Both the position numbers and the translations under genes were made by a program. A model generated the notes under the pieces. That model saw only the letters and a list, made by a program, of their open reading frames with translations, did not search any database and was not told where the DNA came from. A stretch of 64,000 nt of DNA from Paenibacillus sp. V4I7 (GTDB lineage Bacteria > Bacillota > Bacilli > Paenibacillales > NBRC-103111), in NCBI RefSeq assembly GCF_030817275.1, contig NZ_JAUSZD010000002.1, positions 5,642,001 to 5,706,000 of the forward strand, written 5' to 3'. Below are positions 8,236 to 17,782 of the stretch, piece after piece (position 1 is the stretch's first letter; the number at the start of each line of letters is the position of its first letter).

Positions 8236-11200
8236 CTAAGAGGCTTCATTTGGGATAAATGTGATAATACGCTCTATTTCCTCTGCCACTTCAATGAGCT
8301 GATCATGGAAATCTTCTTTTTGCACAACGGCAAGTTCTAGGTAACTTGCAGCTTCATGCAAACGATTTGCGGAAATACTTCCGGCAACTCCGATAAGTGT
8401 ATGTATGGCCCTTTTGACAGCCTTCCAATCCTCATCAACGATACTTAGCGTTAGTTGCTCGACAAAAGTTGTATAATTTTTCTTAAACAACTGAAGCATG
8501 ACAATCAGAATGCTTTCTTTTCCTTCTAAACGGGCAAGTGCAGCTTGCCAATCTATCGCTTCAATGTGCCTATAAAAATGGATTGTGTTCGTCTGACTAG
8601 CACCTATTGAAGTAGAGAGTTCTATCCATTTACTAATCACACTAAAGAGACGCTTTATATCCAACGGCTTACTAATGACGTCATTCATGCCGTATCGGAT
8701 ATAATCCTCATGATCCTGTTTAACAACGTTGGCCGTCAGTCCAATGATGGGGATATTCATATAGTTCGGGATTTGACGAATGTGTGCTGTCGCTTCAACA
8801 CCGTCCATGATCGGCATGTGAATATCCATCAAAATCAAGTCGTATTCGTCGATTTCCAATTTTCCAATGGCTTCCTGACCATTTTCCGCTATCGTGATCT
8901 CAAATCCATGCTCCTCTAGAAACTCCATGGCAACCTGCTGATTAATTTCGTTATCTTCCACGAGAAGAATTCGCCCTTTCTTACTAACTCTGGAAGACTT
9001 GGCCTGCAAAGATCTCCTGCTTCTGGGAGATTGGTTGTGCGGATTAAACAGGGATTCCAACGTTTGATAAAGCTCTAAACGGCAAATCGGTTTAACCATG
9101 ACGGCATCTGGTCTTGCGCTAATCGGAAGCTTCAGCATTTCTTCTTTACCAAGCGGTGAAGTTAAGCATATAACAAGCGTTTGTTCTCTTTGGATCGACT
9201 CGATAAATGTGTTCCATGTATCTATGCCATACATATCTTCAATTTCCATATCAAGCAGGATACAATCGTACTTGTCGTCCTCGTTCTCCAACCCCTTCAT
9301 CCGTTCAAACATATCTTTCCAGGTAGGCACCTCTGAAACGATTAAGGCAAACGACTCTAACGTGTCCCGTAAGCTGCTGCGCATCAGGGGATGATCTTCG
9401 ACCAGTAAAACTTGATACGTTATATGCTCTTTTGTTAAGTCCCATTCATCAGGATCAGCGAGTTCTATGACTTGAAAAGGCAGTGTAAATTTAAATTTGC
9501 TTCCTTTACCCTCTACACTCTCAGCTGCTAAAGACCCGCCCATAAGCCCAATCAAATGTTGGCTGATCGTAAGTCCTAAACCAGTTCCCCCATATTCACG
9601 GCTCGTAGATCCATCTGCCTGAGAAAAAGGATCAAAAATAAAGGCTAAACGATCTGAAGATATACCTATTCCACTATCCTCTACGGTAAAGCTAAGCTTA
9701 ATTTCTTCTTTGGACGTGTGTGGTTCCAACTCAATTTGGAGCATCACATAGCCCTCTGAAGTAAATTTGATCGCATTGCTGCAAAGATTAAGCAGTACTT
9801 GCTTTAATCTTAGCGGATCCCCGAGAATATGGTTGGGAAGTTCAGCGGCTGTATTAAAAATAAGCTCGATTTGGCGACTATCGGATAAGACACTTAGTAT
9901 GCTGGAGAGATCCTTAAGAAGCTCATCTAACTGAAAGCTGGTACGTTCTACTTCGAGTTTTCCCGCTTCTACTTTGGAAAGGTCAAGAACATCATTAATA
10001 ATGCCTAACAGCGTATGGGAAGAAGATTTTATTTTATACAGATAATCCTTTTGATGGTCTGAGAGCGTGGTTTTCCCGAGAAGTTGGGAAAGACCAATGA
10101 TACCGTTCAGAGGAGTTCTAATTTCATGACTCATTTTGGCAATAAATTGGCTTTTAGCTTGATTCGCTTGATCGGCGGCATGCCGCATGGTTACCTCTGT
10201 GAAATCATGAACCGTTCCAACAATACCTTCCAATTCACCACTCGCATCATGGTAGGCTGAAAGGGTGACACAATAATCTCGAAGCTCACCCGTAGAGGAC
10301 GGAATACGCATTTCAAATCGTACGTTACCACTATTCAGGATAACTTCTTGGAAATGGGAATCCCAACGAATTTGCTCGGCATCCGGGAGAAACTCGGTTA
10401 TTTTTTTGCCCAACATGTCTGCAGCTGTCGCCTGGGTCATCAGGGATACAATTTGATTAACGGAGGTAATCTTGCCTTCCTTCGTGAACCCAAGAATTCC
10501 TTCCTGTGAATTCTCAACGAGGATACGATAACGTGCTTCACTCTCCCGAATCCGCCGCTCTGCTGCTGTTCTCTCTGTAATATCTGTCGTAGAGCCGATG
10601 ACTTCGACCACCTGCTCACCTTCAAATATAGGCTGTAAAGTTGTAAAGGCGATCTTACCCTTTATTTGATACTCATAAGCAACTTTGTTCCCCTTCCATG
10701 CTTCTTCAAATTTCCCAACTACAAATGTTGTGAATTCAGTGGTAAAACCTTTGATTGATTGTATATTTCTACCTAATAAATCTTGTGGATGTAGTCCGAG
10801 ATTTCGTAACAACCGGCCATCAACCATAGAATAAATGAATTGATTATGAATTTTCTTAAGTTTAAATGTAATGCCGGGCTGCAGCCGAAGAATGTCCACT
10901 AACTCTTGTTGAATATGACTTACCTGACTCCTTAGCTCCTCTGCCTTTAGGAAATAGCGGATTAGCGCTGCTGCGAATAAGCCCCCTCCCAAATGCAGAA
11001 GTAAAGCTGGAATGACTAACCGGGCAACAGGAATATGATAGATGAGTACCATATCAACGAACAAAACGCTGATAGGACACATAATTAAAAATGTCCATTT
11101 TCTCCAATAGCCATGAATGTAATGATTGGTTAGCGCAGTTCCCGCAAATATGAGCAGTCCCAGTGTAGAGATTCGAAAGAAAACAGAAGGATCTATCAGC

Positions 11201-11484
11201 GTCCTGCCAATAATCATAATCATGGTGGCAATAAAACCAGAGATTCCTCCACCAATGAATGTAGCCATCAGAATGGCAATCGCTTTTAAATCCAATATAT
11301 GTCTTGCAGTAACATGTACGCCAAGAAAAGTTAGAATGACACCATAGATCCCATGCATCAGACCTGCTATTAGGCGAAATTTCCATCTTGATGTGGCTTT
11401 TAATCTAGGAGAATAGAAAATCTCGATAGACAAGAAAATAAAAACAGCCAGTATCGAGAAATTGTTCAGTAGATCTTTGAGCAC
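8236..11484 (-). CDS. Hybrid sensor histidine kinase (5TM-LYT, PAS-PAS, HisKA, 2x REC, HPt)
   Basis: A 1082-residue phosphorelay kinase. Residues 1-180 form a 5TMR-LYT-like membrane sensor. PAS/PAC domains lie at about 205-305 and 320-435. HisKA has the phospho-acceptor His453 in 'MSHEIRTPLNG'; the ATPase domain has 'NAIKF' near 570 and 'DSGIG', 'GGTGLGL'. Two receiver domains follow: REC1 with Asp745 ('LLDME', divergent) and REC2 with Asp887 ('LMDIHMPIMDG'). The C-terminal HPt domain has His1028 in 'RAIHTLIGVAGSI'. The GTG start at 11484 follows GAGGTG. Just upstream on the same strand, 31 nt away, lies an OmpR-type regulator, so phosphate likely flows kinase-REC2-HPt-regulator. The signal is unknown. 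Confidence 0.93.
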   Translation of the reverse strand: MLKDLLNNFSILAVFIFLSIEIFYSPRLKATSRWKFRLIAGLMHGIYGVILTFLGVHVTARHILDLKAIAILMATFIGGGISGFIATMIMIIGRTLIDPSVFFRISTLGLLIFAGTALTNHYIHGYWRKWTFLIMCPISVLFVDMVLIYHIPVARLVIPALLLHLGGGLFAAALIRYFLKAEELRSQVSHIQQELVDILRLQPGITFKLKKIHNQFIYSMVDGRLLRNLGLHPQDLLGRNIQSIKGFTTEFTTFVVGKFEEAWKGNKVAYEYQIKGKIAFTTLQPIFEGEQVVEVIGSTTDITERTAAERRIRESEARYRILVENSQEGILGFTKEGKITSVNQIVSLMTQATAADMLGKKITEFLPDAEQIRWDSHFQEVILNSGNVRFEMRIPSSTGELRDYCVTLSAYHDASGELEGIVGTVHDFTEVTMRHAADQANQAKSQFIAKMSHEIRTPLNGIIGLSQLLGKTTLSDHQKDYLYKIKSSSHTLLGIINDVLDLSKVEAGKLEVERTSFQLDELLKDLSSILSVLSDSRQIELIFNTAAELPNHILGDPLRLKQVLLNLCSNAIKFTSEGYVMLQIELEPHTSKEEIKLSFTVEDSGIGISSDRLAFIFDPFSQADGSTSREYGGTGLGLTISQHLIGLMGGSLAAESVEGKGSKFKFTLPFQVIELADPDEWDLTKEHITYQVLLVEDHPLMRSSLRDTLESFALIVSEVPTWKDMFERMKGLENEDDKYDCILLDMEIEDMYGIDTWNTFIESIQREQTLVICLTSPLGKEEMLKLPISARPDAVMVKPICRLELYQTLESLFNPHNQSPRSRRSLQAKSSRVSKKGRILLVEDNEINQQVAMEFLEEHGFEITIAENGQEAIGKLEIDEYDLILMDIHMPIMDGVEATAHIRQIPNYMNIPIIGLTANVVKQDHEDYIRYGMNDVISKPLDIKRLFSVISKWIELSTSIGASQTNTIHFYRHIEAIDWQAALARLEGKESILIVMLQLFKKNYTTFVEQLTLSIVDEDWKAVKRAIHTLIGVAGSISANRLHEAASYLELAVVQKEDFHDQLIEVAEEIERIITFIPNEAS

Positions 11485-11515
11485 AACTATTCACCTCACC
11501 GCTTAATTACACACC

Positions 11516-12226
11516 TTAAATCGCTGAAAGATGCACAAATTTATAACCAACACCCCAGACGGTTTTAATATACTGAGGTTCCTTTGGATTCTGTTCTATT
11601 TTTCTACGGAGATTCGTAATATGTACATCAATGGCGCGATCATTCACGATTTCGCCCATCCGATATAAAGTATCTATAAGCTCATCGCGTCTAAACACTC
11701 TGCCAGGATAGTGAATAAAACGTTTCATAATTTCAAATTCCGAATTGGTGATATCAATTTTTTGATCTTTGATCACAATCAACCTGCGCTCTACATCCAG
11801 AGTAAAGTCAGGATATTGTGACTCTGATTCTGTCCCTTCCGACACACCGCAAGCAGGAACCTGTATGTCCGCCATACGAAGCGAGGCTTTGATCCGTGCT
11901 TTTAACTCTTGCATGCTAAATGGCTTACAAAGATAGTCATCAGCCCCAATATTAAAGGCCTCTACCTTCTCCTTAATGTTTGTTTTTGTCGATATCACAA
12001 TAATAGGAACGGAACTTAGCCCCCTAATGGCCCCGCATAGCTCTAACCCCTCATAATCTGGCAAAACAAGATCTAATAAAATCACATGAGGCTGAAAATG
12101 AATGATTTCCCTCAAACCGTCATGTCCATTTACGGATTGCTTCACTTCAAATTGATCTTCCGAAAGATACATGCTTATCATTTGTCCAATAATGATGTCG
12201 TCTTCGATAATAAGCACCTTAATCAC
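11516..12226 (-). CDS. OmpR/PhoB-family response regulator
   Basis: A 236-residue response regulator: receiver domain with phospho-acceptor Asp52 ('ILLDLVLPD') and the conserved Lys in 'DDYLCKPFS', then a winged-helix output domain ending 'TVWGVGYKFVHL'. It starts at GTG 12226, 7 nt after GGAGGGG. It lies directly upstream of the hybrid kinase on the same strand and is the likely output of that phosphorelay. It is clearly paralogous to the regulator at 55709, both sharing the Asp52 context and the 'DRAIDVHI.NLR.KIE.NPKEP' block. Target genes cannot be read from the window. Confidence 0.93.
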   Translation of the reverse strand: MIKVLIIEDDIIIGQMISMYLSEDQFEVKQSVNGHDGLREIIHFQPHVILLDLVLPDYEGLELCGAIRGLSSVPIIVISTKTNIKEKVEAFNIGADDYLCKPFSMQELKARIKASLRMADIQVPACGVSEGTESESQYPDFTLDVERRLIVIKDQKIDITNSEFEIMKRFIHYPGRVFRRDELIDTLYRMGEIVNDRAIDVHITNLRRKIEQNPKEPQYIKTVWGVGYKFVHLSAI

Positions 12227-12637
12227 TAATACCCCTCCTTTATACCTATTTTGTTTCTCTCACCTATTATAATATGTCGAATTATGGCAGGTCTAGACTA
12301 TTTTTTACCAGAAATATGAAAAACAAAAACGCCATAGAACCGATAGTCCCTGTCATGGCGCTAGGATGACTCTTATGTATTCGCAATTCGATTGCATGCA
12401 AATCTATCAAAAATCTCGGGTACTTCGCTTGCTTCTACCGGTGCTAAACATTATTTTTCCTAATAGTTCACTAATGAATCTAACACTTCCACTCTTCTGA
12501 AAAAAGTGAAAAGACCAAGCTCTGACCGCACTCGGGTCATAAACTAGGCCTTTATCTTATAGTTGTTACATATTCTCTCAGACATGCTTGCTATTCATGG
12601 CAATCATTTAAGGAAATCGAAACAACTTCGTTATTTC
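12227..12637. other. Intergenic region, mostly empty
   Basis: No supported gene. It holds the leader of the response regulator (near 12227-12280) and a hairpin at about 12318-12357 with CGCCAT/ATGGCG arms. On the minus strand that hairpin is followed by a T-rich run, so it may terminate the CYTH gene. The remaining 280 bases show nothing I can name. Confidence 0.6.
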
Positions 12638-13132
12638 TTATGGTTTCGTTTGCAGTTTTACCCACATAGACTTATTTCGGAATTCTTCCTCCGCTCCCAA
12701 CTCTCTCCCAAACCATGAAGGTACTTTAAAGAGCCGCGCAGCTTCAACATCTGGAAACTCGACCTCGACAACCAGGAGATCTACTTGTTTATATTCATCA
12801 ATTTCAAAATGGAGCCCCTGAACATCAACCGTGGTGCGAATCTTCTCCATTGGGATTAACCCCGTACGTTCAAGCAGCTGCTTATAGATAGGCTCCGATA
12901 TGTTATATTCAATCTCTTCCCGAACCAAGCCATGTCCCGATTTGTACGTATGTGTAAAATGCGACAATCCAGAACTATCCACCAGCTGGCGCACTCTGAT
13001 TTCTTGATCCTCCGAGAAGGCCAAATAGGTTTGATAGATGTACTGCTTTGAAACTAGCGTTATCTCATTATTGTCCAGTTCAGCCGCAGGGAACGCGGGT
13101 AATAGGAACTTTCTTTCGATTTCGGCACTCAT
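12638..13132 (-). CDS. CYTH-domain (triphosphate tunnel metalloenzyme) protein
   Basis: A 164-residue CYTH protein. The hallmark N-terminal ExExK is present as 'EIERKFL', followed by the strand 'QEIRVRQ', 'HFTHTYKSGHGLVREEIEY', 'HFEIDEYK' and 'VVEVEFPD', the alternating charged strands that line the triphosphate tunnel. Bacterial members of this size usually hydrolyse inorganic triphosphate or thiamine triphosphate, or are of unknown role; adenylate cyclase activity is less common. The ATG follows AAAGGGGTC. It stands alone between a regulator and an AraC gene, so context adds nothing about the substrate. Confidence 0.88.
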   Translation of the reverse strand: MSAEIERKFLLPAFPAAELDNNEITLVSKQYIYQTYLAFSEDQEIRVRQLVDSSGLSHFTHTYKSGHGLVREEIEYNISEPIYKQLLERTGLIPMEKIRTTVDVQGLHFEIDEYKQVDLLVVEVEFPDVEAARLFKVPSWFGRELGAEEEFRNKSMWVKLQTKP

Positions 13133-13225
13133 TGGTGTGACCCCTTTCCAAATAAATCATGTTTTCTTCATCATTTTACCACGCTATCATGAAAAAGACT
13201 CCCCTAAAGGAAGCTTTCCCCCTTC

Positions 13226-14053
13226 TCATCGATTAGACTGATTCAAAGATCGGAATCGAGCTGGAGATACCTCATTCCACGCCCGAAACATTTTACCAAA
13301 ATGAAATTCATCGGCAAATCCGCATGCAGTTGCAATAGCTTTCATGGGTTCTTCTGTTAGCAGCAGCAGTGTTTTGGCTTTCTCATTGCGAATCCGGTTC
13401 AAGTACTCTTTGGGTGAAACGCCTACTTGCTGCATGAACATTTTTCGTAACTGGGAGACGGAGATATGGAATGTTCGCGCGAGTTCTTCCATCCTCAGGG
13501 GCCGATTATAGCAGGTTTCTATCCAAAACTTCGCTTGTTGAAATGCTTTCATATACGGGTCCGTTGACGTGTTCGTATCCCTCATGAAATGAATCAATCG
13601 TGAAAGGACATATTGGAATTCAGCCTGTCTTTCGTGCGGGTCTGGGCTCTGTAACGTCCCTATCTGCTTGAACTGCTCTTGAATCCAGACTGCTTGCTCC
13701 GGAGAATACAACTTATTAAAAGGCAATTGAAGTGAGTCCAAATGAACGGGCTGCAGCCAGGTTTGGTTCTCATAGGGGATGTCGAAAGCATCAAACAGAA
13801 GCATACGAATATAGAGCGGTTTTTCCACAGATGATGTCATGGTCAACGTAAAACCCGGCTTTAAGTAGAAGAGCATACCCGATTGTACCTTCAGTATCTC
13901 TTCATCAAATGAATGTGTAAATTCTCCTTCTCCACTCATAATCCAGTAAAAAGAATGAACATCTGTTGTATTCCGAATGTCTTTCCAGCCTGGAACAGGA
14001 AGCTTCTCATAGGTCAGACGAAGATGATACATCCGGTGCTCTTTCGTTTCCAT
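13226..14053 (-). CDS. AraC-family regulator next to GH2 gene
   Basis: A 275-residue AraC-type activator: an N-terminal cupin-like sensing domain (about 10-150, with 'FYWIMSGEGEFTH' and 'GMLFYLKPG') and two C-terminal HTH motifs ('MEELARTFHISVSQLRKMF', 'MKAIATACGFADEFHFGKMF'). AGGTGG precedes the ATG. It is divergent from the beta-glucuronidase-like gene with about 110 bp between the starts, so it probably senses a sugar or glycoside and activates that gene and perhaps the transporter operon beyond it. This role is inferred from position. Confidence 0.9.
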   Translation of the reverse strand: METKEHRMYHLRLTYEKLPVPGWKDIRNTTDVHSFYWIMSGEGEFTHSFDEEILKVQSGMLFYLKPGFTLTMTSSVEKPLYIRMLLFDAFDIPYENQTWLQPVHLDSLQLPFNKLYSPEQAVWIQEQFKQIGTLQSPDPHERQAEFQYVLSRLIHFMRDTNTSTDPYMKAFQQAKFWIETCYNRPLRMEELARTFHISVSQLRKMFMQQVGVSPKEYLNRIRNEKAKTLLLLTEEPMKAIATACGFADEFHFGKMFRAWNEVSPARFRSLNQSNR

Positions 14054-14165
14054 TCATTCACCACCTTCAAAGCGATTTTGACAAATATTAAAGTTCTTTA
14101 TCCATAGAAAATAGCCTTTCTTCCATGATACGCTTTACTAAACATACATGAAAGGGGCTTTTCCT

Positions 14166-15872
14166 TTGATTCGTACTTTTCAACAACACTCTCTACGCCA
14201 TACCCGACTTCTTGATGGATTGTGGGACTTCATAACGGATCCAGGAAATGTAGGGATAATGGAACAATGGCATGCCAAGTTTCCATCCGATTCCCGAAAG
14301 CTTGTGGTTCCTTCTTGCTGGAATAACGAATTAGGCTATTACGATTATATCGGCGCTGCGTGGTATCGCACGTATTTCGACACCGCACAGGAAGCCAATA
14401 TTCGACTGTGCTTTGAAGGAATTCTTCATCATGCCGATGTTTATGTTGACGGTCATCACCTCGGTTACCACTTTGGCGGCTACACCCAGTTCTCCAAGGT
14501 CATCCCTCATCTAGCGAAGGGAAAGCATGAATTAATTATTCGTGTAGACAGCACCCTTGATTGGCAGACACTGCCCACAGATATCGCAGATTGGTACTCT
14601 TATGGTGGAATCATACGTTCTGTCGAGCTTCAGGAGCTTCCTGATGTTTATATTGAATCTTTGAAAATCGATTATCAACTAGAGGGCGATACCGCAGATA
14701 TCCAGCTGGAAGTAAAGTTAAACTCCTTGAGCTCGGTTGATAGTCAAATTATTGTTAGTGCCTCTACAGAAGGACTAGCTTTCTCAGAATCACCTGTCCA
14801 TATCGCGGCGGGCCAATCTTCACAGCTTTCGCTCCGAGGAAGCCTCGAAAACATCCGTAAATGGGATGTTGGACATCCCGAATTATATATGTTCACGGTC
14901 CAAGCAGGAGAAGATGATCTTATCGATCGGACAGGATTCCGTACCATTGAAGTCAATAACAGCCAAATCCTCCTAAATGGCAAAGCGCTGTATTTGCAAG
15001 GAGTGAATCGACACGAAGAGCATCCCGAATGGGGATTTGCTTTTCCGCCTAAGCTTATGCTGAAGGATTTGGATATTTTGACCGATATGGGCTGCAACAT
15101 CGTTCGCGGCTCGCACTACCCACAAAGCCAGTTCTGGATCGATTTGCTTGATGAACATGGAATGCTCCTGTGGAGCGAGATCCCGATGTGGGGCTGTTTT
15201 ATGAGCAAAGAAACGCTGGCTAGTCCCCTATTCGCAGAACGCGGCTTGCAAATGTTAGACGAAATGATAAGCCGTGATTATCATCACCCTTCGATCATTT
15301 TCTGGGGGGCCCATAACGAAATAGATACTCGCACGGATGAAGCACTTACGCTTACTAAGAAATTCGTTAGCAAAATTCGCAGCATGGATACCAGCCGCCT
15401 AGTTACGTACGCCACGATGCATCCTGAGGAAGACATTGTGCTATCCTATTTCGATGTCATCGGAATCAACAAATATTACGGCTGGTATCAAGGAAACGTG
15501 AACGGATTCCGTGACATGCTTCAGCAGTATTATCAAAATGCAGAATCACAAGGCGCCAGTGGTAAGCCCGTCATCATGAGCGAGTTTGGCGCTGCAGGCA
15601 TCTTCGGAGATGCTGGATGGGAGCCTCGCTTGTTCAGTGAAGATTATCAAGCTGACGTTGTGCAGCAGGCTTTACAGATCTTCCGCGAGGATCCCCGCAT
15701 CGTCGGCACATTGATTTGGCACTTCGCCGACATTCGCGTCGATGTGCGCAGTGACCGTCCTTACTTCCGAGATCGGGCGCGGAGTTTTAACAACAAGGGG
15801 CTGCTTAATGAATATCGCAAGCCTAAGCTGGCTTACCGATTGGTGAAGGAGATTTATCGATCTAAGAATTAA
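14166..15872 (+). CDS. GH2 glycosidase, beta-glucuronidase-like
   Basis: A 568-residue glycoside hydrolase family 2 enzyme. It starts 'LIRTFQQHSLRHTRLLDGLW', as beta-glucuronidases do. The sugar-binding jelly-roll and Ig-like domains fill about 1-260 and the TIM barrel the rest. The barrel shows 'GVNRHEEHPEWG', 'WSEIPMWG', the acid/base Glu in 'FWGAHNEIDT' and the nucleophile Glu in 'VIMSEFGAAGI'. I choose TTG 14166: AAAGGGG lies 8 nt upstream, whereas the in-frame ATG at 14148 precedes that site. No signal peptide, so it acts in the cytosol on imported glycosides. Beta-glucuronidase is favoured over beta-galactosidase from length and N-terminus. The sugar importer at 15960-19126 likely supplies the substrate. 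Confidence 0.88.
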   Translation: MIRTFQQHSLRHTRLLDGLWDFITDPGNVGIMEQWHAKFPSDSRKLVVPSCWNNELGYYDYIGAAWYRTYFDTAQEANIRLCFEGILHHADVYVDGHHLGYHFGGYTQFSKVIPHLAKGKHELIIRVDSTLDWQTLPTDIADWYSYGGIIRSVELQELPDVYIESLKIDYQLEGDTADIQLEVKLNSLSSVDSQIIVSASTEGLAFSESPVHIAAGQSSQLSLRGSLENIRKWDVGHPELYMFTVQAGEDDLIDRTGFRTIEVNNSQILLNGKALYLQGVNRHEEHPEWGFAFPPKLMLKDLDILTDMGCNIVRGSHYPQSQFWIDLLDEHGMLLWSEIPMWGCFMSKETLASPLFAERGLQMLDEMISRDYHHPSIIFWGAHNEIDTRTDEALTLTKKFVSKIRSMDTSRLVTYATMHPEEDIVLSYFDVIGINKYYGWYQGNVNGFRDMLQQYYQNAESQGASGKPVIMSEFGAAGIFGDAGWEPRLFSEDYQADVVQQALQIFREDPRIVGTLIWHFADIRVDVRSDRPYFRDRARSFNNKGLLNEYRKPKLAYRLVKEIYRSKN

Positions 15873-15892
15873 CTACTAAAAAGTAAAATCGT

Positions 15893-15944
15893 AGAAAAGA
15901 CGTTCAAATCAGGCAATCACCCGGTTTTGAACGTCTTTTTTGCT
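15893..15944. terminator. bidirectional intrinsic terminator
   Basis: Perfect arms AAAAGACGTTCAAA and TTTGAACGTCTTTT around a 17-nt loop between convergent GH2 and permease genes. Confidence 0.92.
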
Positions 15945-15959
15945 TCCCGTTTGTATGTA

Positions 15960-16802
15960 CTAGCCTTTGAGTGATCCCGCTGTTATACCAGAAATAATCC
16001 GTTTATTGAAAATGGAGATTACAAGGATTGACGGAAGGGTTGTCATCACAATGGCCGCAAACATCGGTGCAAAATCCGTTGCGTATTGACCCTGAAAACT
16101 CAAAAGTCCAATAGGAAGTGTCATTTTATTGGCATCGTTAATGAATGTTAGTACAACCAGTAGTTCATTCCAGATTCCAGCAAAGTTTATAATGCCAACC
16201 GTCATAAGCGCCGGTATTAATAAAGGCATCAAAACTCGCCAATAAACACCGTAAACCGTACAGCCATCAATAATGGCCGCTTCCATAATTTCTTTGGGAA
16301 TGGAACTCATAAAACCGCTTAGCACCAGCACCGATGTAGGTAGAGCAAAGGCAACATAAATAAGAATCAAGCCGATTTGCGAATTCATCAGATTTAATTT
16401 AGAGAAGAATATAACCAAAGGAATGAGTGTTGCTTGCAGCGGAACCATCAAACCGATGAGAAAATAAACTAATGTGCCTTTCGATGCTTTCCACTTTAAT
16501 TTAATAATCGCAAAAGAGGCCATTGAACCTATTAGTAAGACTAGAAGTAAAGTGACCGTCGTAACGAGTACCGAATTATAAAAATAACGGCCTGTCCCCC
16601 CTGTAATCCATGCATTTATGTAGTTTCCCCACAGCCAATGCAGTGGAAGTTCCCAAGGACGTTCAAAAATTTCCGGTGTTTTCTTGAGTGAATTTACAAT
16701 AAGCCAAAACAGAGGATAAATATAGACAAGCGTTCCTAATCCCAAAAATAAATAAGTGAACAGCTTTTGAATGGGGCGAATCATTTTTGAACCTTGCTCC
16801 AT
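15960..16802 (-). CDS. Sugar ABC transporter permease, MalG type
   Basis: A 280-residue inner-membrane permease of the carbohydrate ABC importer family. Six hydrophobic segments are visible and the cytoplasmic EAA loop reads 'EIMEAAIIDGCTVYGVYWRVLMP', which docks to an ATPase. The C-terminus 'RIISGITAGSLKG' is typical of MalG-type subunits. It starts at ATG 16802 after GGAGGT. It is the last gene of a five-gene minus-strand unit (regulator, kinase, binding protein, two permeases). No ATPase is encoded here, so a shared MsmX-type ATPase elsewhere is expected. Confidence 0.92.
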   Translation of the reverse strand: MEQGSKMIRPIQKLFTYLFLGLGTLVYIYPLFWLIVNSLKKTPEIFERPWELPLHWLWGNYINAWITGGTGRYFYNSVLVTTVTLLLVLLIGSMASFAIIKLKWKASKGTLVYFLIGLMVPLQATLIPLVIFFSKLNLMNSQIGLILIYVAFALPTSVLVLSGFMSSIPKEIMEAAIIDGCTVYGVYWRVLMPLLIPALMTVGIINFAGIWNELLVVLTFINDANKMTLPIGLLSFQGQYATDFAPMFAAIVMTTLPSILVISIFNKRIISGITAGSLKG

Positions 16803-16818
16803 ACGCGTACCTCCTTCC

Positions 16819-17703
16819 TTAATCTTCGATATCTTTGGTAGAAATTAATTTATTAATAACAAACGTAACGATTAAGCACATAACTAGTAAGATGACAGCT
16901 AATGAATTACCGTAGCCATATTCCAACTGACCAAAAGAACGTTTTTGCAAATAACCGACCAGTGTTTGTGATACATTGGCAGGTCCCCCACCCGTCATGA
17001 CATAAACAAGATCAAAAAACCTTAAGGAACCAATAGAAATGAGAATGGCATTCACTTTAATAATCGGTTTAAGCAATGGCATGGTGATATGCCATACCAA
17101 TTTCCATCCGATAGCACCTTCAAGACGCGCGGCCTCATAGATTTCCTCGGAAATATTCTGTATCGCAGCAATGAACAGGATCATGGTATACCCAATAAAT
17201 TGCCAAGATACAACCGCTGTAACTGCCCACATCACCGTTTTGGGTTCAGACAACCACAGGTGCTTTAGTGAATCTAGCCCCAGCCAATCAAGTAAATTAT
17301 TAATAATACCGATCTGCGGATGATATATAAATGTCCACATCATACCCACGGCGACACTCGATAGGAATGCTGGCATAATGAAAACAAGCTTAAAGAAATC
17401 TTTCCCTCGTACGTTTCCTGTCAGAATCAAGGCCAGAAAAAAACCAAATGGCAGTTGAATCACCAAACTTGTCACCAAGAGAAATAACACGTTACGGATC
17501 GTTATAAAAAAAATATCATCATCTGAAAACATACGCGTATAATTGTCCAACCCTATAAACTTCATCGGATTCAGAACATCCCAATCAAAAAAGCTCAAAT
17601 AAATCGATGCGATGATGGGGATGAAAACAATAGCCGAATATAGAAACAGGGCAGGGGTTATAAAGAATGCAATAGTCGAGACTTTTCTCAGCATTTTATC
17701 CAT
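16819..17703 (-). CDS. Sugar ABC transporter permease, MalF type
   Basis: A 294-residue permease, partner of the MalG-type subunit 16 bp downstream. It shows six membrane helices and the EAA loop 'EIYEAARLEGAIGWKLVWHITMPLL' in two parts. I choose ATG 17703 because GGAG lies 9 nt upstream; longer in-frame starts place that Shine-Dalgarno inside the gene. With the lipoprotein at 17783 it forms a CUT1-type carbohydrate importer. Confidence 0.92.
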   Translation of the reverse strand: MDKMLRKVSTIAFFITPALFLYSAIVFIPIIASIYLSFFDWDVLNPMKFIGLDNYTRMFSDDDIFFITIRNVLFLLVTSLVIQLPFGFFLALILTGNVRGKDFFKLVFIMPAFLSSVAVGMMWTFIYHPQIGIINNLLDWLGLDSLKHLWLSEPKTVMWAVTAVVSWQFIGYTMILFIAAIQNISEEIYEAARLEGAIGWKLVWHITMPLLKPIIKVNAILISIGSLRFFDLVYVMTGGGPANVSQTLVGYLQKRSFGQLEYGYGNSLAVILLVMCLIVTFVINKLISTKDIED

Positions 17704-17782
17704 AAACAACCACTCCATTATTGTTTTGATGAAAAAAGGGAGAAGAATATCTTCCCCCACCCATTAAGAAAATTTTATTGAT

